Positions 25,478 to 34,965 of a stretch of 63,578 nucleotides of DNA are shown here, one piece after another. Source of the stretch: JBBTDV01 sp038042605 (GTDB lineage Bacteria > Bdellovibrionota > UBA1018); contig CAYHPW010000011.1 in NCBI GenBank assembly GCA_964358645.1, positions 1 through 63,578 of the forward strand. The letters are read 5' to 3'. The notes under the pieces were generated by a model. It ran no database searches, was not told the DNA's origin, and saw only the letters and a list, made by a program, of their open reading frames with translations. The position numbers and the translations under genes were made by a program. Position 1 is the stretch's first letter; the number at the start of each line of letters is the position of its first letter.

Positions 25478-26527
25478 TTATATGATCCCTTGCGGTAGAT
25501 TTTCGAGCCTTGGCAGCTCTTCAAGTTTTACGGTTTTATCAAGTTTTCTGTAACCCCTGACTACCTTAAGCGTTGCTGACTCTTTTGGCCTGTGTTTGGC
25601 GAGCACGCGTTCAACATCGTTTGGTTCGTTGGTTTCAACACCATCAACAGCGATTATTATATCGCCTCGCTGCAGGCCAGCGCGCAGTGCCGGCCCGTCT
25701 TCAACGAGATTATAAATCAGCACGCCTTTTGACGCCTTTAATCCGTAGTATTGCGCAAGCGGTGGAGTCACTCGTTCGCTCAGAACGCCAAGCCATGGTC
25801 TCGGTATGCGGCCGTATCGCTTGAGGTCGGAAAGGATGTTCTTTGCTTCATTGATCGGGATTGCAAATCCAAGCCCGGCGCTTTGGCGTGTTTGTGAAAA
25901 TATGACGGTATTGATACCGACCACTTCACCTTGCACATTAAAAAGAGGGCCGCCACTGTTGCCTGGGTTGATAGATGCGTCGGTCTGCAGAAAATTATCG
26001 AATGGGCCTTGCCCTATGGTCCTATGTTTTGCGCTGATGATCCCAAGCGTGACCGTGTGTTGTAGGCCAAACGGGTTGCCCACCGCGAAGACACTCTCTG
26101 CTATCCTGACTTTATCCGAGTCACCCATCGTCACAGGTTTTAGATTATCAGCTTGTCGCAACTGAATGAGCGCCAAATCAGTTTTCTGATCCTTGCCGAT
26201 GATTTTTGCCTTGAATTGTCTTTTGTCGAGTAGTGTGACGAGGACTTCCGAAGCCTGGTCGATCACGTGGTTGTTGGTGAGTATAAAGCCGTCCTTGTCT
26301 ATTATGAAGCCGCTACCCAGGGCTGTTTGCTTTCTTTCCTGCGGGATCCCCCAGAATTGCAGAAAGTCGTCCATGCCGAATACCCTGTAATTGACGACGG
26401 TGGTGGAGCTGATGTTGACGACTCCAGGTAGTGTGCCTTCAACAAGATCCGGAAAGCCTTGTGGCGCAGTCGGTGCACCCAGGCTTTCAAGTGAAAATAA
26501 TAAGAAAAATATTATTCGTGCTGTCAT
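25478..26527 (-). CDS. HtrA/Deg-family periplasmic serine protease with one PDZ domain
   Basis: 349 residues. The signal or membrane anchor is short (IIFFLLFSLESLGA). The trypsin-like triad is complete: H87 in LTNNHVID, D117 in KTDLALIQL and S191 in NPGNSGGPLF. A single PDZ domain follows (GVLSERVTPPLAQYYGL to DGPALRAGLQRGDIIIAVDG), so it resembles DegS more than two-PDZ DegP. Such proteases act in envelope quality control or stress signalling. An inverted repeat CTCCA-TATG-TGGAG lies just upstream of its start. Confidence 0.92.
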   Translation of the reverse strand: MTARIIFFLLFSLESLGAPTAPQGFPDLVEGTLPGVVNISSTTVVNYRVFGMDDFLQFWGIPQERKQTALGSGFIIDKDGFILTNNHVIDQASEVLVTLLDKRQFKAKIIGKDQKTDLALIQLRQADNLKPVTMGDSDKVRIAESVFAVGNPFGLQHTVTLGIISAKHRTIGQGPFDNFLQTDASINPGNSGGPLFNVQGEVVGINTVIFSQTRQSAGLGFAIPINEAKNILSDLKRYGRIPRPWLGVLSERVTPPLAQYYGLKASKGVLIYNLVEDGPALRAGLQRGDIIIAVDGVETNEPNDVERVLAKHRPKESATLKVVRGYRKLDKTVKLEELPRLENLPQGII

Positions 26528-26534
26528 ATTATGA

Positions 26535-26548
26535 CTCCATATGTGGAG
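26535..26548. promoter_or_regulatory. Inverted repeat in the htrA/thiolase divergent gap
   Basis: CTCCA, TATG, TGGAG: five-base arms eight bases upstream of the htrA start. It could be an operator for htrA or a hairpin in its leader. Short arms; weak evidence. Confidence 0.3.
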
Positions 26549-26583
26549 CTTTTTAAACTGTGCAGAGCGGCATTACAAGTCCT

Positions 26584-26602
26584 AGCTGAGTAAGACTTAG
26601 CT
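26584..26602 (+). other. Hairpin upstream of the thiolase gene
   Basis: AGCTGAGT, AAG, ACTTAGCT forms an 8-base stem (one G-T pair) followed by TTTCTTT, which has the look of an intrinsic terminator on the plus strand. No plus-strand gene ends here, so it may be an attenuator in the leader of the thiolase/CoA-transferase transcript or block read-through from antisense transcription. Confidence 0.4.
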
Positions 26603-26657
26603 TTTCTTTACATGCGGAATAGGAGTATGAAGACTTATATATTAAGGAGGCTAGATC

Positions 26658-27845
26658 ATGCGCGAAGTATATGTTGTTGGAATGGCTCGTACGGCTATCG
26701 GGAGTTTCCAAGGAGCACTTTCAGGTGTTCCAGCGCCAAAGCTTGGTGCGGCTGTTGTTCAAGGGGCGCTTAAGCAGGCAGGCGTCGGACCGGAGCAGGT
26801 TTCTGAAGTGATCATGGGTAATGTCCTTGCGGCAGGAGAGGGGCAGGCGCCAGCAAGGCAGGCCGCCATTTTTGCAGGCGTGCCGAAATCAGCGCCAGCG
26901 TTGACGATAAATAAAGTTTGTGGAAGCGGAATGAAGGCCCTTATGCTTGGAACCCAGTCGATCCTGCTCGGTGACAGCGAGATCGTGGTTGCCGGTGGAA
27001 TGGAGAACATGAGCCAGGTCCCATACATTGTACAAGGGGTGAGGAGTGGCTTTAAGATGGGCAATCAGCCGCTGACAGATTCGATGATTCTCGATGGCTT
27101 GTGGGACCCGTACAATAATCAGCACATGGGTAATTGCGCTGAGCTTTGCGCAAAGGAGCGCGGGTTTTCGCGCAAAGATCAGGATGATTATGCGATTGAA
27201 AGCTTCCGTCGCGCGCAGGAGGCACAGAAGACAGGTAAGTTCAAAACTGAGATAGTTCCTGTGGAAGTTGCCGGGCGCAGAGGCGATGTGACTCTTGTGT
27301 ATACGGACGAGGGCCCTTCGAAGGGCCAGTTCGACAAGATCCCCACATTGAAGCCAGCTTTCGACAAGAACGGCACGGTTACGGCGGCCAATGCTTCAAC
27401 CATTAACGACGGTGCTGCAGCTTTGGTATTGGCTTCCGGGGAGAAGGTGAAGTTGCTTGGTTTGAAACCCATTGCTAAGCTTCTGTCATATGCAGGTTAT
27501 GCGCAGGAACCAGCGTGGTTTACCACGGCGCCTGCCGAGGCCATGCTTAGGGCGATGAAAAAAGCGTCGTCACACGGATGGCGGATAAGCGATGTCGATC
27601 TTTTTGAGGTAAATGAGGCGTTTGCCGTGGTGGCACTGGCCGCACAACGTGAGCTTAAAATCCCGATGGAGAAACTAAATGTTCGCGGTGGTGCTATCGC
27701 TCTTGGACATCCTATCGGGGCCAGCGGAGCTAGAATTGTTGTGACGCTGCTGTCCGCGCTCAAAGACAAAGGGCTTAAACGTGGTGTAGCCGGGATCTGC
27801 ATCGGTGGTGGTGAAGCCACGGCGCTTTGCCTGGAATTAATTTAG
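26658..27845 (+). CDS. atoB: Acetyl-CoA acetyltransferase (thiolase)
   Basis: 395 residues. Thiolase II family with the acyl-carrying Cys in NKVCGSGMKAL, the His in LGHPIGASGARI and the second Cys in GICIGGGEATAL. It interconverts two acetyl-CoA and acetoacetyl-CoA. It has an AAGGAGG ribosome-binding site and is followed after 21 bases by the two CoA-transferase genes, so together they suggest acetoacetate use: activation by succinyl-CoA, then thiolysis to acetyl-CoA. The reverse direction cannot be excluded. Confidence 0.95.
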   Translation: MREVYVVGMARTAIGSFQGALSGVPAPKLGAAVVQGALKQAGVGPEQVSEVIMGNVLAAGEGQAPARQAAIFAGVPKSAPALTINKVCGSGMKALMLGTQSILLGDSEIVVAGGMENMSQVPYIVQGVRSGFKMGNQPLTDSMILDGLWDPYNNQHMGNCAELCAKERGFSRKDQDDYAIESFRRAQEAQKTGKFKTEIVPVEVAGRRGDVTLVYTDEGPSKGQFDKIPTLKPAFDKNGTVTAANASTINDGAAALVLASGEKVKLLGLKPIAKLLSYAGYAQEPAWFTTAPAEAMLRAMKKASSHGWRISDVDLFEVNEAFAVVALAAQRELKIPMEKLNVRGGAIALGHPIGASGARIVVTLLSALKDKGLKRGVAGICIGGGEATALCLELI

Positions 27846-27866
27846 ATATTTTAAGGGGGTGTTAAC

Positions 27867-28556
27867 ATGAACAAAGTCGTGAGGGATGCGCGCGAGGCGG
27901 TCAGCGATGTCAGCGATGGCGCGATATTGGCCCTGGGAGGTTTCGGCCTTTGTGGAATTCCAGAGAACTGCATCGCGGCGCTTGTAGAGAAGAATGTGCG
28001 TGAGCTTACCTGTATTTCAAACAATGCAGGTGTTGATAACTTCGGCATTGGGCTTCTCCTGCAAAAGCTGCAGGTCAAGAAGATGATCGCGAGTTATGTT
28101 GGTGAGAATAAACTGTTTGAAAAGCTGGTGCTCTCCGGTGAACTCCAGGTCGAACTGACGCCACAGGGTACGCTTGCTGAAAAGCTGAGAGCCGGAGGCG
28201 CAGGAATACCGGCATTTTTCACGCCCACCGGGGTTGGCACTCTTGTGGCTGAGGGGAAGGAAGTGCGTGAATTCGATGGCCGCAAATACGTGCTTGAGCA
28301 CGCGCTTAAGGCTGACTTCTCGCTTGTTAAAGCGTGGAAGGGCGATGCCATGGGAAATCTTGTTTATCGGAAAGCAGCACGCAACTTCAACCCCATGATT
28401 GCCACGGCTGGGCGGATCACGATCGCGGAGGTAGAAGAAATAGTGCCGGTCGGCGCTCTTGACCCGGATGAGGTTCACACGCCTGGTATTTACGTCAAAC
28501 GGATTTTTCAAGGTAGGAATTATGAAAAGCGCATTGAAAAGCGCACTGTAATCTAA
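27867..28556 (+). CDS. scoA: Succinyl-CoA:3-ketoacid CoA-transferase subunit A
   Basis: 229 residues. The SCOT-type alpha subunit motifs GGFGLCGIPENC, SNNAGVDNFGIGLLL, SYVGENKLFE and HTPGIYVKRI are all present. With subunit B it moves CoA from succinyl-CoA to acetoacetate. Good ribosome-binding site (AAGGGGG). Subunit B follows after 12 bases. Confidence 0.94.
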   Translation: MNKVVRDAREAVSDVSDGAILALGGFGLCGIPENCIAALVEKNVRELTCISNNAGVDNFGIGLLLQKLQVKKMIASYVGENKLFEKLVLSGELQVELTPQGTLAEKLRAGGAGIPAFFTPTGVGTLVAEGKEVREFDGRKYVLEHALKADFSLVKAWKGDAMGNLVYRKAARNFNPMIATAGRITIAEVEEIVPVGALDPDEVHTPGIYVKRIFQGRNYEKRIEKRTVI

Positions 28557-28568
28557 GTGGAGATTAAT

Positions 28569-29240
28569 ATGGCTCTTACACGTGAACAAATAGCACAAAG
28601 AATCGCAATGGAGTTAAAGGACGGCTATAACGTCAATTTAGGGATAGGTATCCCGACACTGGTGGCGAATTACGTCCCAAAGGGGATGACGGTTATCTTC
28701 CAGAGTGAAAACGGGCTTCTCGGGATGGGGAGATATCCCCGCGAGAACGAGGTTGATCCGGATCTTATCAATGCTGGAAAAGAGACAGTGACGGCCATAC
28801 CTGGAGCGTCGTTTTTTTCAAGCGCGGATTCATTCGCGATGATTCGTGGTGGCCATGTTGACTTGACCGTGCTTGGCGCTATGGAAGTGGATGAGCGCGG
28901 CAATCTTGCGAACTGGATGATCCCCGGAAAAGTTGTCAAGGGCATGGGTGGGGCGATGGATCTAGTTGCGGGAGCACGCAAAGTTATAATTGCAATGCAA
29001 CATGTGGCAAAAGACGGCTCGAGCAAGGTACTGCCGAAATGCACGCTGCCGCTCACGGGTGTTGGTGTTGTCAATCTAATAGTGACAGAGCTCGCCTTGA
29101 TTGAAGTCACGCGTGATGGCCTTGTTCTTAAGGAGCGCGCACCGAGCGTGTCGGTTGAAGAGATAAGAAAAGCTACAGCCGCTAAGTTACATGTGCCAGC
29201 AAGCGTGCCTGAAATGCACGAAATTGGCGGGCCGCAATAG
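28569..29240 (+). CDS. scoB: Succinyl-CoA:3-ketoacid CoA-transferase subunit B
   Basis: 223 residues from the ATG at 28569, which has GTGGAG just upstream; the GTG in that sequence is probably ribosome-binding site rather than start. The catalytic Glu is in FQSENGLLGMG, and GAMEVDERGNLANWMIPGK is a family block. It pairs with the preceding subunit A. Confidence 0.94.
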   Translation: MALTREQIAQRIAMELKDGYNVNLGIGIPTLVANYVPKGMTVIFQSENGLLGMGRYPRENEVDPDLINAGKETVTAIPGASFFSSADSFAMIRGGHVDLTVLGAMEVDERGNLANWMIPGKVVKGMGGAMDLVAGARKVIIAMQHVAKDGSSKVLPKCTLPLTGVGVVNLIVTELALIEVTRDGLVLKERAPSVSVEEIRKATAAKLHVPASVPEMHEIGGPQ

Positions 29241-29264
29241 TTATTAAACGGGTAAATTTCTGAC

Positions 29265-29293
29265 TTCATAGCTTAATCGTTCTGCTGTATAGT
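29265..29293 (+). promoter_or_regulatory. Candidate sigma-70 promoter for korAB-nuo
   Basis: TTCATA (29265-29270), 17 bases, TATAGT (29288-29293), in the 127-base gap before korA. Hexamers match 4/6 and 5/6 of the consensus. This gap is the only sizeable one ahead of the long korA-to-nuoN series. Confidence 0.35.
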
Positions 29294-29367
29294 TTTTCAA
29301 ACGAGTAATTTTTTTAATTTTAAAGTTTGGCCAGGCCGCTGGTTAATTCTAGTAAGTGGAGGAGCTG

Positions 29368-31233
29368 ATGTCACATCACGAAACCGTAGAGCTGAATGTG
29401 GTAGTTATCAGGTTCGCAGGTGATTCCGGTGATGGGATGCAGCTTGTTGGTGACCAATTCACCAGTACTTCGGCGATGATGGACAACGAGGTTGCAACCC
29501 TTCCTGATTATCCTGCGGAAATCAGGGCGCCTGCGGGGACTGTTTCTGGCGTTTCTGGTTTTCAGCTAAGTTTTGGCAGCAGTGAAGTTTTTACGCCAGG
29601 GGATAGATTGGATGTGTTAGTGGCCATGAATCCTCCGGCACTCAAAGTCAACCTTCACATGGTTAAAGAAAACGGTATCATCATTGTCAATGAGGATTCG
29701 TTTAATCAAAGGAGCGTGGAGAAGGCAGGCTATGCAGCCAACCCACTCGATAGCGGCGAATTAAAAAAATACCGGGTATGCCGCGTCCCAATGACAAGTC
29801 TTACGCAAAAAACATTATCAGATTCGAAGTTAAGCCCGAAACAAGTGGACCGGTGCAAGAATTTTTTTGCTTTAGGGCTATGCTACTGGTTGTTCAACCG
29901 CTCAAAAAAGAATACTGCTGACTGGCTTGAGGGGAAATTTAAAGCTAAACCTGATATTTTAGCAGCAAATATTAAAGCGCTTGAAGCTGGATTCGACTTT
30001 GGTGATAAGAACGATGTTTTTAAAAATTCTTATGTTGTCAGAAAGAAAGAGCGCAGTCTCGGGCCAGGAACTTACCGCCATGTTACCGGTAATTCAGCAA
30101 CAGCGCTTGGATTGATGGCTGCGGCAAGACGTGCTGGGCTGCCGCTGTTTCTAGGTAGCTACCCGATCACGCCAGCTACGGATATAATGCAGCACCTTAG
30201 TCGGTACAGGGAGTTCGCCAAGGTTTTTCAAGCTGAGGACGAGATAGCTGCCGTGGGATCAGCGGTAGGAGCGGCTTTCGGTGGTGCGCTTGCGGCTACC
30301 ACCACATCAGGCCCTGGGTTTTCGCTTAAGAGTGAATTTATCAATCTTGCTGTTATAACAGAATTGCCGCTTATAATAGTGGATGTACAACGAGCAGGGC
30401 CGTCAACCGGTCTGCCAACCAAGACCGAGCAGTCGGATCTTTTTCAAGCGCTCTGGGGGCGGCATGGGGAGTCCCCGATCGCCGTGTTGGCGGCCGCTTC
30501 ATCGCGTGATTGTTTTGACATAACTTTGGAGGCTGCAAGGATCGCTCTTAAGTACATGACCCCAGTGGTTGTTCTGACCGATGGTTATCTTGGGAATGGT
30601 TCTGAAGTTTGGAAGATCCCTGATTTAAATGAACTGCCAGAAATCAAGCCCGGGATTTATAGCAAAAGTAGCGGGAACTTCATGCCTTATGAGCGCGATC
30701 TCGAAACACTGGCTAGGCCATGGGCTGTCCCTGGAACTCCTGGATTTGAGCACAGAATCGGTGGTTTGGAAAAAGAAGATGTGACGGGCGTTGTCAGTCA
30801 TTCACCGGTGAATCATGAAAAGATGGTAAAGCTACGAGCGGAAAAAATAGCACGCATTGCTAATGATATCCCGTCGCTTTCCATTTATGGAGATCAAAGT
30901 GCGAAGCTTCTGGTGCTTGGCTGGGGAAGCACAAGGGGAGTGATCAAACAGGCGGTGCAAAAGCTTTGGATGCAAGGAGTTCCTGTCGCATGTGCGCATC
31001 TCAGGCACCTTAATCCGATGCCGAAGGATCTTAAGCAGCTTTTGACAAAGTTTCCAAAGGTGTTGGTCCCAGAGAATAATGCCGGGCAGCTATGGTACCG
31101 CCTGCGCGCTGAATACCTCATGGAGACGGAGCGACTGAATAAGATCCAGGGCCAGCCATTCCGCGCTGACGAGATTGAAACAAAAATCAGGAGCCTAATG
31201 GGGCTACCTAATGGGTTACCTAATGGGTTATAA
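29368..31233 (+). CDS. korA: 2-oxoacid:ferredoxin oxidoreductase, fused gamma-alpha subunit
   Basis: 621 residues from the ATG at 29368 (GTGGAGGAG precedes it). The first 200 residues are the gamma domain (RFAGDSGDGMQLVGDQF, FTPGDRLDVLVAMN); the rest is the alpha domain with GSYPITPATDIMQHLS and a C-terminal transketolase-like part. With KorB it decarboxylates a 2-oxoacid, most likely 2-oxoglutarate, to acyl-CoA and reduces ferredoxin. The last residues GLPNGLPNGL come from a 12-base tandem repeat. It is followed by korB and the complex I genes. Confidence 0.92.
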   Translation: MSHHETVELNVVVIRFAGDSGDGMQLVGDQFTSTSAMMDNEVATLPDYPAEIRAPAGTVSGVSGFQLSFGSSEVFTPGDRLDVLVAMNPPALKVNLHMVKENGIIIVNEDSFNQRSVEKAGYAANPLDSGELKKYRVCRVPMTSLTQKTLSDSKLSPKQVDRCKNFFALGLCYWLFNRSKKNTADWLEGKFKAKPDILAANIKALEAGFDFGDKNDVFKNSYVVRKKERSLGPGTYRHVTGNSATALGLMAAARRAGLPLFLGSYPITPATDIMQHLSRYREFAKVFQAEDEIAAVGSAVGAAFGGALAATTTSGPGFSLKSEFINLAVITELPLIIVDVQRAGPSTGLPTKTEQSDLFQALWGRHGESPIAVLAAASSRDCFDITLEAARIALKYMTPVVVLTDGYLGNGSEVWKIPDLNELPEIKPGIYSKSSGNFMPYERDLETLARPWAVPGTPGFEHRIGGLEKEDVTGVVSHSPVNHEKMVKLRAEKIARIANDIPSLSIYGDQSAKLLVLGWGSTRGVIKQAVQKLWMQGVPVACAHLRHLNPMPKDLKQLLTKFPKVLVPENNAGQLWYRLRAEYLMETERLNKIQGQPFRADEIETKIRSLMGLPNGLPNGL

Positions 31234-31263
31234 GATAGGGTTGTAATTCCCGGAGACAAGATT

Positions 31264-32349
31264 ATGGATGAAACCAGGAAAACAGAATCTAAAGAAGACA
31301 CCGCGGCATCGGCGACCAAACTGGCGCGTAAGGATTTTATAAGCCAGATTGAACCAAAGTGGTGTCTTGGTTGTGGCTGCTATGGAGCATTTAAAGCGCT
31401 TACGACAACATTCGCTAATCTCGGAATACCGCGTGAAAAGTTCGCGGCGATTTCCGGCATAGGTTGTTCATCCCGGTTCCCGTATTATCTGAATACTTAC
31501 GGGTTCCACACGATTCACGGCAGGGCTCCTACAGTGGCTTTGGGGTTGAAGCTTGTGCAGCCAGATCTTTCAGTATGGGTGATCACCGGCGACGGAGACG
31601 CGCTGTCCATCGGCGGGAATCATTTCCTGCATCTCATGCGGCGAAATCCCGATATCAAAGTTATACTTTTCAACAACCAGATCTATGGTCTTACCAAAGG
31701 CCAGACTTCGCCAACCTCGGCATTCGGCTCCAAGACGAAATCCGCGCCATATGGCTCGGTTGATACGCCCGTGCATCCGCTTTCAATCGCAATAGCGGCT
31801 GGAGCAACGTTTGCCGCGAGAATCACCGACACGGATGGCGAGTTCATGGTTGATGTTTTCACAGAAGCCGCGAAACACAAGGGAGTTGCTTTCATTGAAA
31901 TCTTCCTTAATTGCGTGATCTTTAATGACGGTGCTTTTACTCCTGTCACGGATAAGACGCAGAAGGCGGGCAATTCCTTCAGACTCAAGCATGGCGAGCC
32001 CATGATTTTCGGTGCGGAAAAAGAAAAAGGCATCCGCCTTAACCGGCAGACAATGCAGCCCGAGATAGTGGATATCCGCAAGGATGGCACCTCGGATCTG
32101 CTTGTCCATGATGCGTCCGCCGCTGATTCGTCGCTAGCGTATATGTTATCGTTATTGGAATACCCAAAGCATCCAGTACCGATGGGAATTTTTAGAAAAG
32201 TCAGCCGCCCGTCATATGAAAGTTATTTTATGAACCAACATGGGGGTGATTTAAATGAAGTATTATGTGGCAATGCCGCGTGGCGGGAAGATAAAGATGG
32301 CATGATTCATCCGGTGTCATCGCGTAACCGTGACGATTCCTCTGAGTAA
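31264..32349 (+). CDS. korB: 2-oxoacid:ferredoxin oxidoreductase beta subunit
   Basis: 361 residues. Thiamine diphosphate-binding GDGDALSIGGNHFLH, the iron-sulfur Cys pair in WCLGCGCYGAF and a later conserved Cys in CSSRFPYY region identify the beta subunit. It completes the KorAB enzyme. 2-oxoglutarate is the likely substrate given the separate pyruvate enzyme downstream; substrate choice is inference. Its stop TAA overlaps the nuoA ATG by one base, tying the enzyme to complex I expression. Confidence 0.92.
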   Translation: MDETRKTESKEDTAASATKLARKDFISQIEPKWCLGCGCYGAFKALTTTFANLGIPREKFAAISGIGCSSRFPYYLNTYGFHTIHGRAPTVALGLKLVQPDLSVWVITGDGDALSIGGNHFLHLMRRNPDIKVILFNNQIYGLTKGQTSPTSAFGSKTKSAPYGSVDTPVHPLSIAIAAGATFAARITDTDGEFMVDVFTEAAKHKGVAFIEIFLNCVIFNDGAFTPVTDKTQKAGNSFRLKHGEPMIFGAEKEKGIRLNRQTMQPEIVDIRKDGTSDLLVHDASAADSSLAYMLSLLEYPKHPVPMGIFRKVSRPSYESYFMNQHGGDLNEVLCGNAAWREDKDGMIHPVSSRNRDDSSE

Positions 32350-32702
32350 TGATTGAATTAATATTTATCCTTGCATTTGCCGCTCTAGCTGTTGCTTTCG
32401 TGATTGGAGGCCTTCTTGCTTCAAGGCTGGTGGCACCACACCGGCCGGGTGGTCTTAAATCCATGCCATATGAATGCGGTGAAGAACCAATCGGCTCCGC
32501 ACGTGTCCAGTTTAAGATCGGATATTATGTTTTTGCGCTGCTTTTTTTGGTCTTTGATGTTGAAGCAGCGTTTTTATTTCCGTGGGCCATAGTATTGCGT
32601 GAAGTTGGCGTGGTTGGGTTGATAGAGGGGGGGCTTTTTGTTTTAGTGCTTATCATAGGTTTAGTCTATGCGTGGCGCAAGGGAGTGCTTGAGTGGGTTT
32701 GA
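32349..32702 (+). CDS. nuoA: Complex I subunit A
   Basis: 117 residues, three transmembrane segments. The conserved loop PYECGEEPIGSARVQFKIGYY and the acidic LVFDVEAAFLFPWA in the second membrane segment are diagnostic. First gene of the nuo series, overlapping korB by one base. Confidence 0.95.
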   Translation: MIELIFILAFAALAVAFVIGGLLASRLVAPHRPGGLKSMPYECGEEPIGSARVQFKIGYYVFALLFLVFDVEAAFLFPWAIVLREVGVVGLIEGGLFVLVLIIGLVYAWRKGVLEWV

Positions 32703-33331
32703 TCACAGAGAAATTTCCATTTTATGTTGAACCTGTTCCCGGTGGAAGCATCGTCCTTGCTGCCATGGATAAGATCATCAACTGGGCCAGGTCAAACAGT
32801 TTGTGGCCGCTGACTTTCGGCACTAGTTGTTGCGCTATCGAGGTGATGATGGCAGCCGGTGCTTCTCGGCATGATCTTGCCCGCTTCGGTGCCGAAGTGG
32901 CAAGGCCATCACCAAGGCAGGCTGACTTGCTTGTAGTTGCCGGCACGATAGTGAAGAAAATGGCGCCGCGGTTAAAGATGCTTTACGAACAGATGTGCGA
33001 ACCAAAATATGTCATTGCCACCGGCTCGTGTGCTATTTCAGGCGGGCCGTTCATGTACCATTCTTATACGACCGTGCGCGGGGCTGATGAGATCATACCA
33101 GTGGATGTTTATGTTCCCGGCTGCCCACCCAGGCCTGAGGGTTTTTTTTACGGTCTTCTAATGTTGCAGAAGTTGATCAGGGAAGGCGAGACAGTAAGGA
33201 AACCTAGAATGCGTAAAAAACCAGTGCTTGCGGCTCTTCCGCCTGGGCTTACATTGTCCCAGATACAAGAGGAGATTAGGATGGAGCTTGAGACTGTGAC
33301 AAAAAGGGGATTGTTTGGTGGACGCATCTGA
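32693..33331 (+). CDS. nuoB: Complex I subunit B (N2 iron-sulfur cluster)
   Basis: 212 residues. The N2 cluster ligands are present: the CC pair in TSCCAIEVM, the Cys in ATGSCAISGG and the Cys in VPGCPPRPEGF. It passes electrons to quinone. GTG start overlapping nuoA by 10 bases. The C-terminal tail beyond LLMLQKLIREG is longer than in many homologues. Confidence 0.96.
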   Translation: MGLITEKFPFYVEPVPGGSIVLAAMDKIINWARSNSLWPLTFGTSCCAIEVMMAAGASRHDLARFGAEVARPSPRQADLLVVAGTIVKKMAPRLKMLYEQMCEPKYVIATGSCAISGGPFMYHSYTTVRGADEIIPVDVYVPGCPPRPEGFFYGLLMLQKLIREGETVRKPRMRKKPVLAALPPGLTLSQIQEEIRMELETVTKRGLFGGRI

Positions 33332-33782
33332 ACTCATATCAACCGTTACCACCATCAGGCCTGGGATCAGCCAGCGTGAAAAATGTAACCGTCCTTCAGT
33401 AGTGATCGAAAGTGTGAACCTGCTCGACATAATGTGGAGTCTTCAGAGCCGAGAGGATCTTGGTTTTGATATGTTGCTTTCGCATACTGCGGTTGATTGG
33501 ATCGATGAGGGTTGGTTCGAACTTGTGTATCTGCTTTATTCCACTAAGCACGGGCATTATCTAATGGTGTCCACATTCATACCGCGGGAGTCGCCAGTGA
33601 TCGCCACTGTAAGCCCTATATGGAAGATAGCCGAGTGGCAGGAACGTGAAGTGTATGACATGTTCGGTGTCCTTTACGAAGACCATCCAGATTTACGGCG
33701 CATCTTTCTTGATGATGATTGGGAAGGCTTCCCGCTGCGTAAGGATTACAAAGATGATTTTATGCTGGAGCGTCCGGAATGA
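33318..33782 (+). CDS. nuoC: Complex I subunit C
   Basis: 154 residues from the GTG at 33318 with AAGGGGA upstream. The 30-kDa subunit signature WQEREVYDMFGVLYEDHPDLRRIF and the ending GFPLRKDYKDDF are clear. It is separate from nuoD, unlike the fused nuoCD of E. coli. Overlaps nuoB by 14 bases. Confidence 0.96.
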   Translation: MDASELISTVTTIRPGISQREKCNRPSVVIESVNLLDIMWSLQSREDLGFDMLLSHTAVDWIDEGWFELVYLLYSTKHGHYLMVSTFIPRESPVIATVSPIWKIAEWQEREVYDMFGVLYEDHPDLRRIFLDDDWEGFPLRKDYKDDFMLERPE

Positions 33783-34942
33783 ATATTTCCGTAAGCAGCC
33801 TTGAGCGCAGGATTAATCACGGAATATGCGGCGAAGGACCGATAGCCACTGAAGAGTACTTCATCAATATGGGGCCGCAGCATCCTTCTACTCACGGTGT
33901 TCTGAGGCTCTTACTTAAGCTTGACGGCGAGACTGTGCGCGAGGTGATCCCGGTCCTCGGTTATATCCATCGTGGTATAGAAAAGATGGGTGAAAAAGCA
34001 GGTTACCGCCAATTCGTGCATCTCTCGGATAGGATCGATTATCTTTCTTCATTGATGAATAACTGGGCTGTCTCAATGGTCATAGAAAAGGCGGCTAATA
34101 TAGAGCTTAATGATCGTATTCAGACGGTACGTACGATACTTGCGGAACTTCAGAGGATACAGAGTCATCAGCTTTGGTGGGGCGTGCTTGGGATGGATCT
34201 CGGGGCTTTTACGCCATTTTTGTATGGCTTCCGTGACAGAGAAAAACTAAGCGATGTTTTGGAAAAGACAATCGGTGCCAGGCTTACGATGAATTACATT
34301 CAGCCTGGCGGGCTCATGTTCGACATTGATTCTGATTTCGTAAAAGACGTTAAATTATTCATGGATTACTTCAAGCCGAAACTGGCGGAATACGAAACTC
34401 TTGTCAGTGAGAACATCATTATTAAAGAAAGACTGCGCGGCATAGGGGTCTTGGATGCAAAGAGTGCTGTTTCATTAGGGACAACAGGTCCTGTGCTCAG
34501 GGCCAGCGGCGTGATGTATGATTTAAGGAAGTCTGAGCCATACGGTATGTACGCGAAGACTGCATTTGAAGTACCGGTCGGGCAATCTGGTGATTCTTTG
34601 GATCGCTATCTGGTAAGGATAGTTGAAATGAGACAATCCCTGCGCATTGTCGAGCAACTTATAGATAATATTCCAGATGGGAAATATTTTGTCATGAAGC
34701 CGGCCGTCAAGATCAAGCCGCCAGAAGGGGCGTATTACTCCCATGTTGAGACGGCTAGAGGGATCTTAGGTGTATTCATGGTTTCAGACGGCAAGGGCAG
34801 CAAGCCTTATCGCATTCATCTTCGTACGCCGAATTTTAATAATTTATGGGCGGTTACTGCAATAGCGCCAGGGTGGCGCATTGCGGATCTTGTCGCGATA
34901 GTGTCTTCGTTGGATCTAGTAGTGCCTGATATCGATCGTTGA
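33779..34942 (+). CDS. nuoD: Complex I subunit D
   Basis: 387 residues. The 49-kDa subunit blocks NMGPQHPSTHGVLRLLLKLDGE, VIPVLGYIHRGIEKMGE and the ending SLDLVVPDIDR are intact, including the His of HPSTHG at the quinone site. Overlaps nuoC by 4 bases. Confidence 0.97.
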   Translation: MNISVSSLERRINHGICGEGPIATEEYFINMGPQHPSTHGVLRLLLKLDGETVREVIPVLGYIHRGIEKMGEKAGYRQFVHLSDRIDYLSSLMNNWAVSMVIEKAANIELNDRIQTVRTILAELQRIQSHQLWWGVLGMDLGAFTPFLYGFRDREKLSDVLEKTIGARLTMNYIQPGGLMFDIDSDFVKDVKLFMDYFKPKLAEYETLVSENIIIKERLRGIGVLDAKSAVSLGTTGPVLRASGVMYDLRKSEPYGMYAKTAFEVPVGQSGDSLDRYLVRIVEMRQSLRIVEQLIDNIPDGKYFVMKPAVKIKPPEGAYYSHVETARGILGVFMVSDGKGSKPYRIHLRTPNFNNLWAVTAIAPGWRIADLVAIVSSLDLVVPDIDR

Positions 34943-34965
34943 GGAGAGTAGGGTAGTGAAATAAT

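Noticed and set aside
26584..26602. Terminator for htrA
   Set aside because: htrA starts here and runs the other way, so the hairpin cannot end it; listed instead as a hairpin of unclear role.
28017..29269. Long minus-strand open frames (about 193 and 199 codons) opposite the CoA-transferase genes
   Set aside because: Both subunits on the plus strand show full family motifs; the opposite frames have no recognisable motif.
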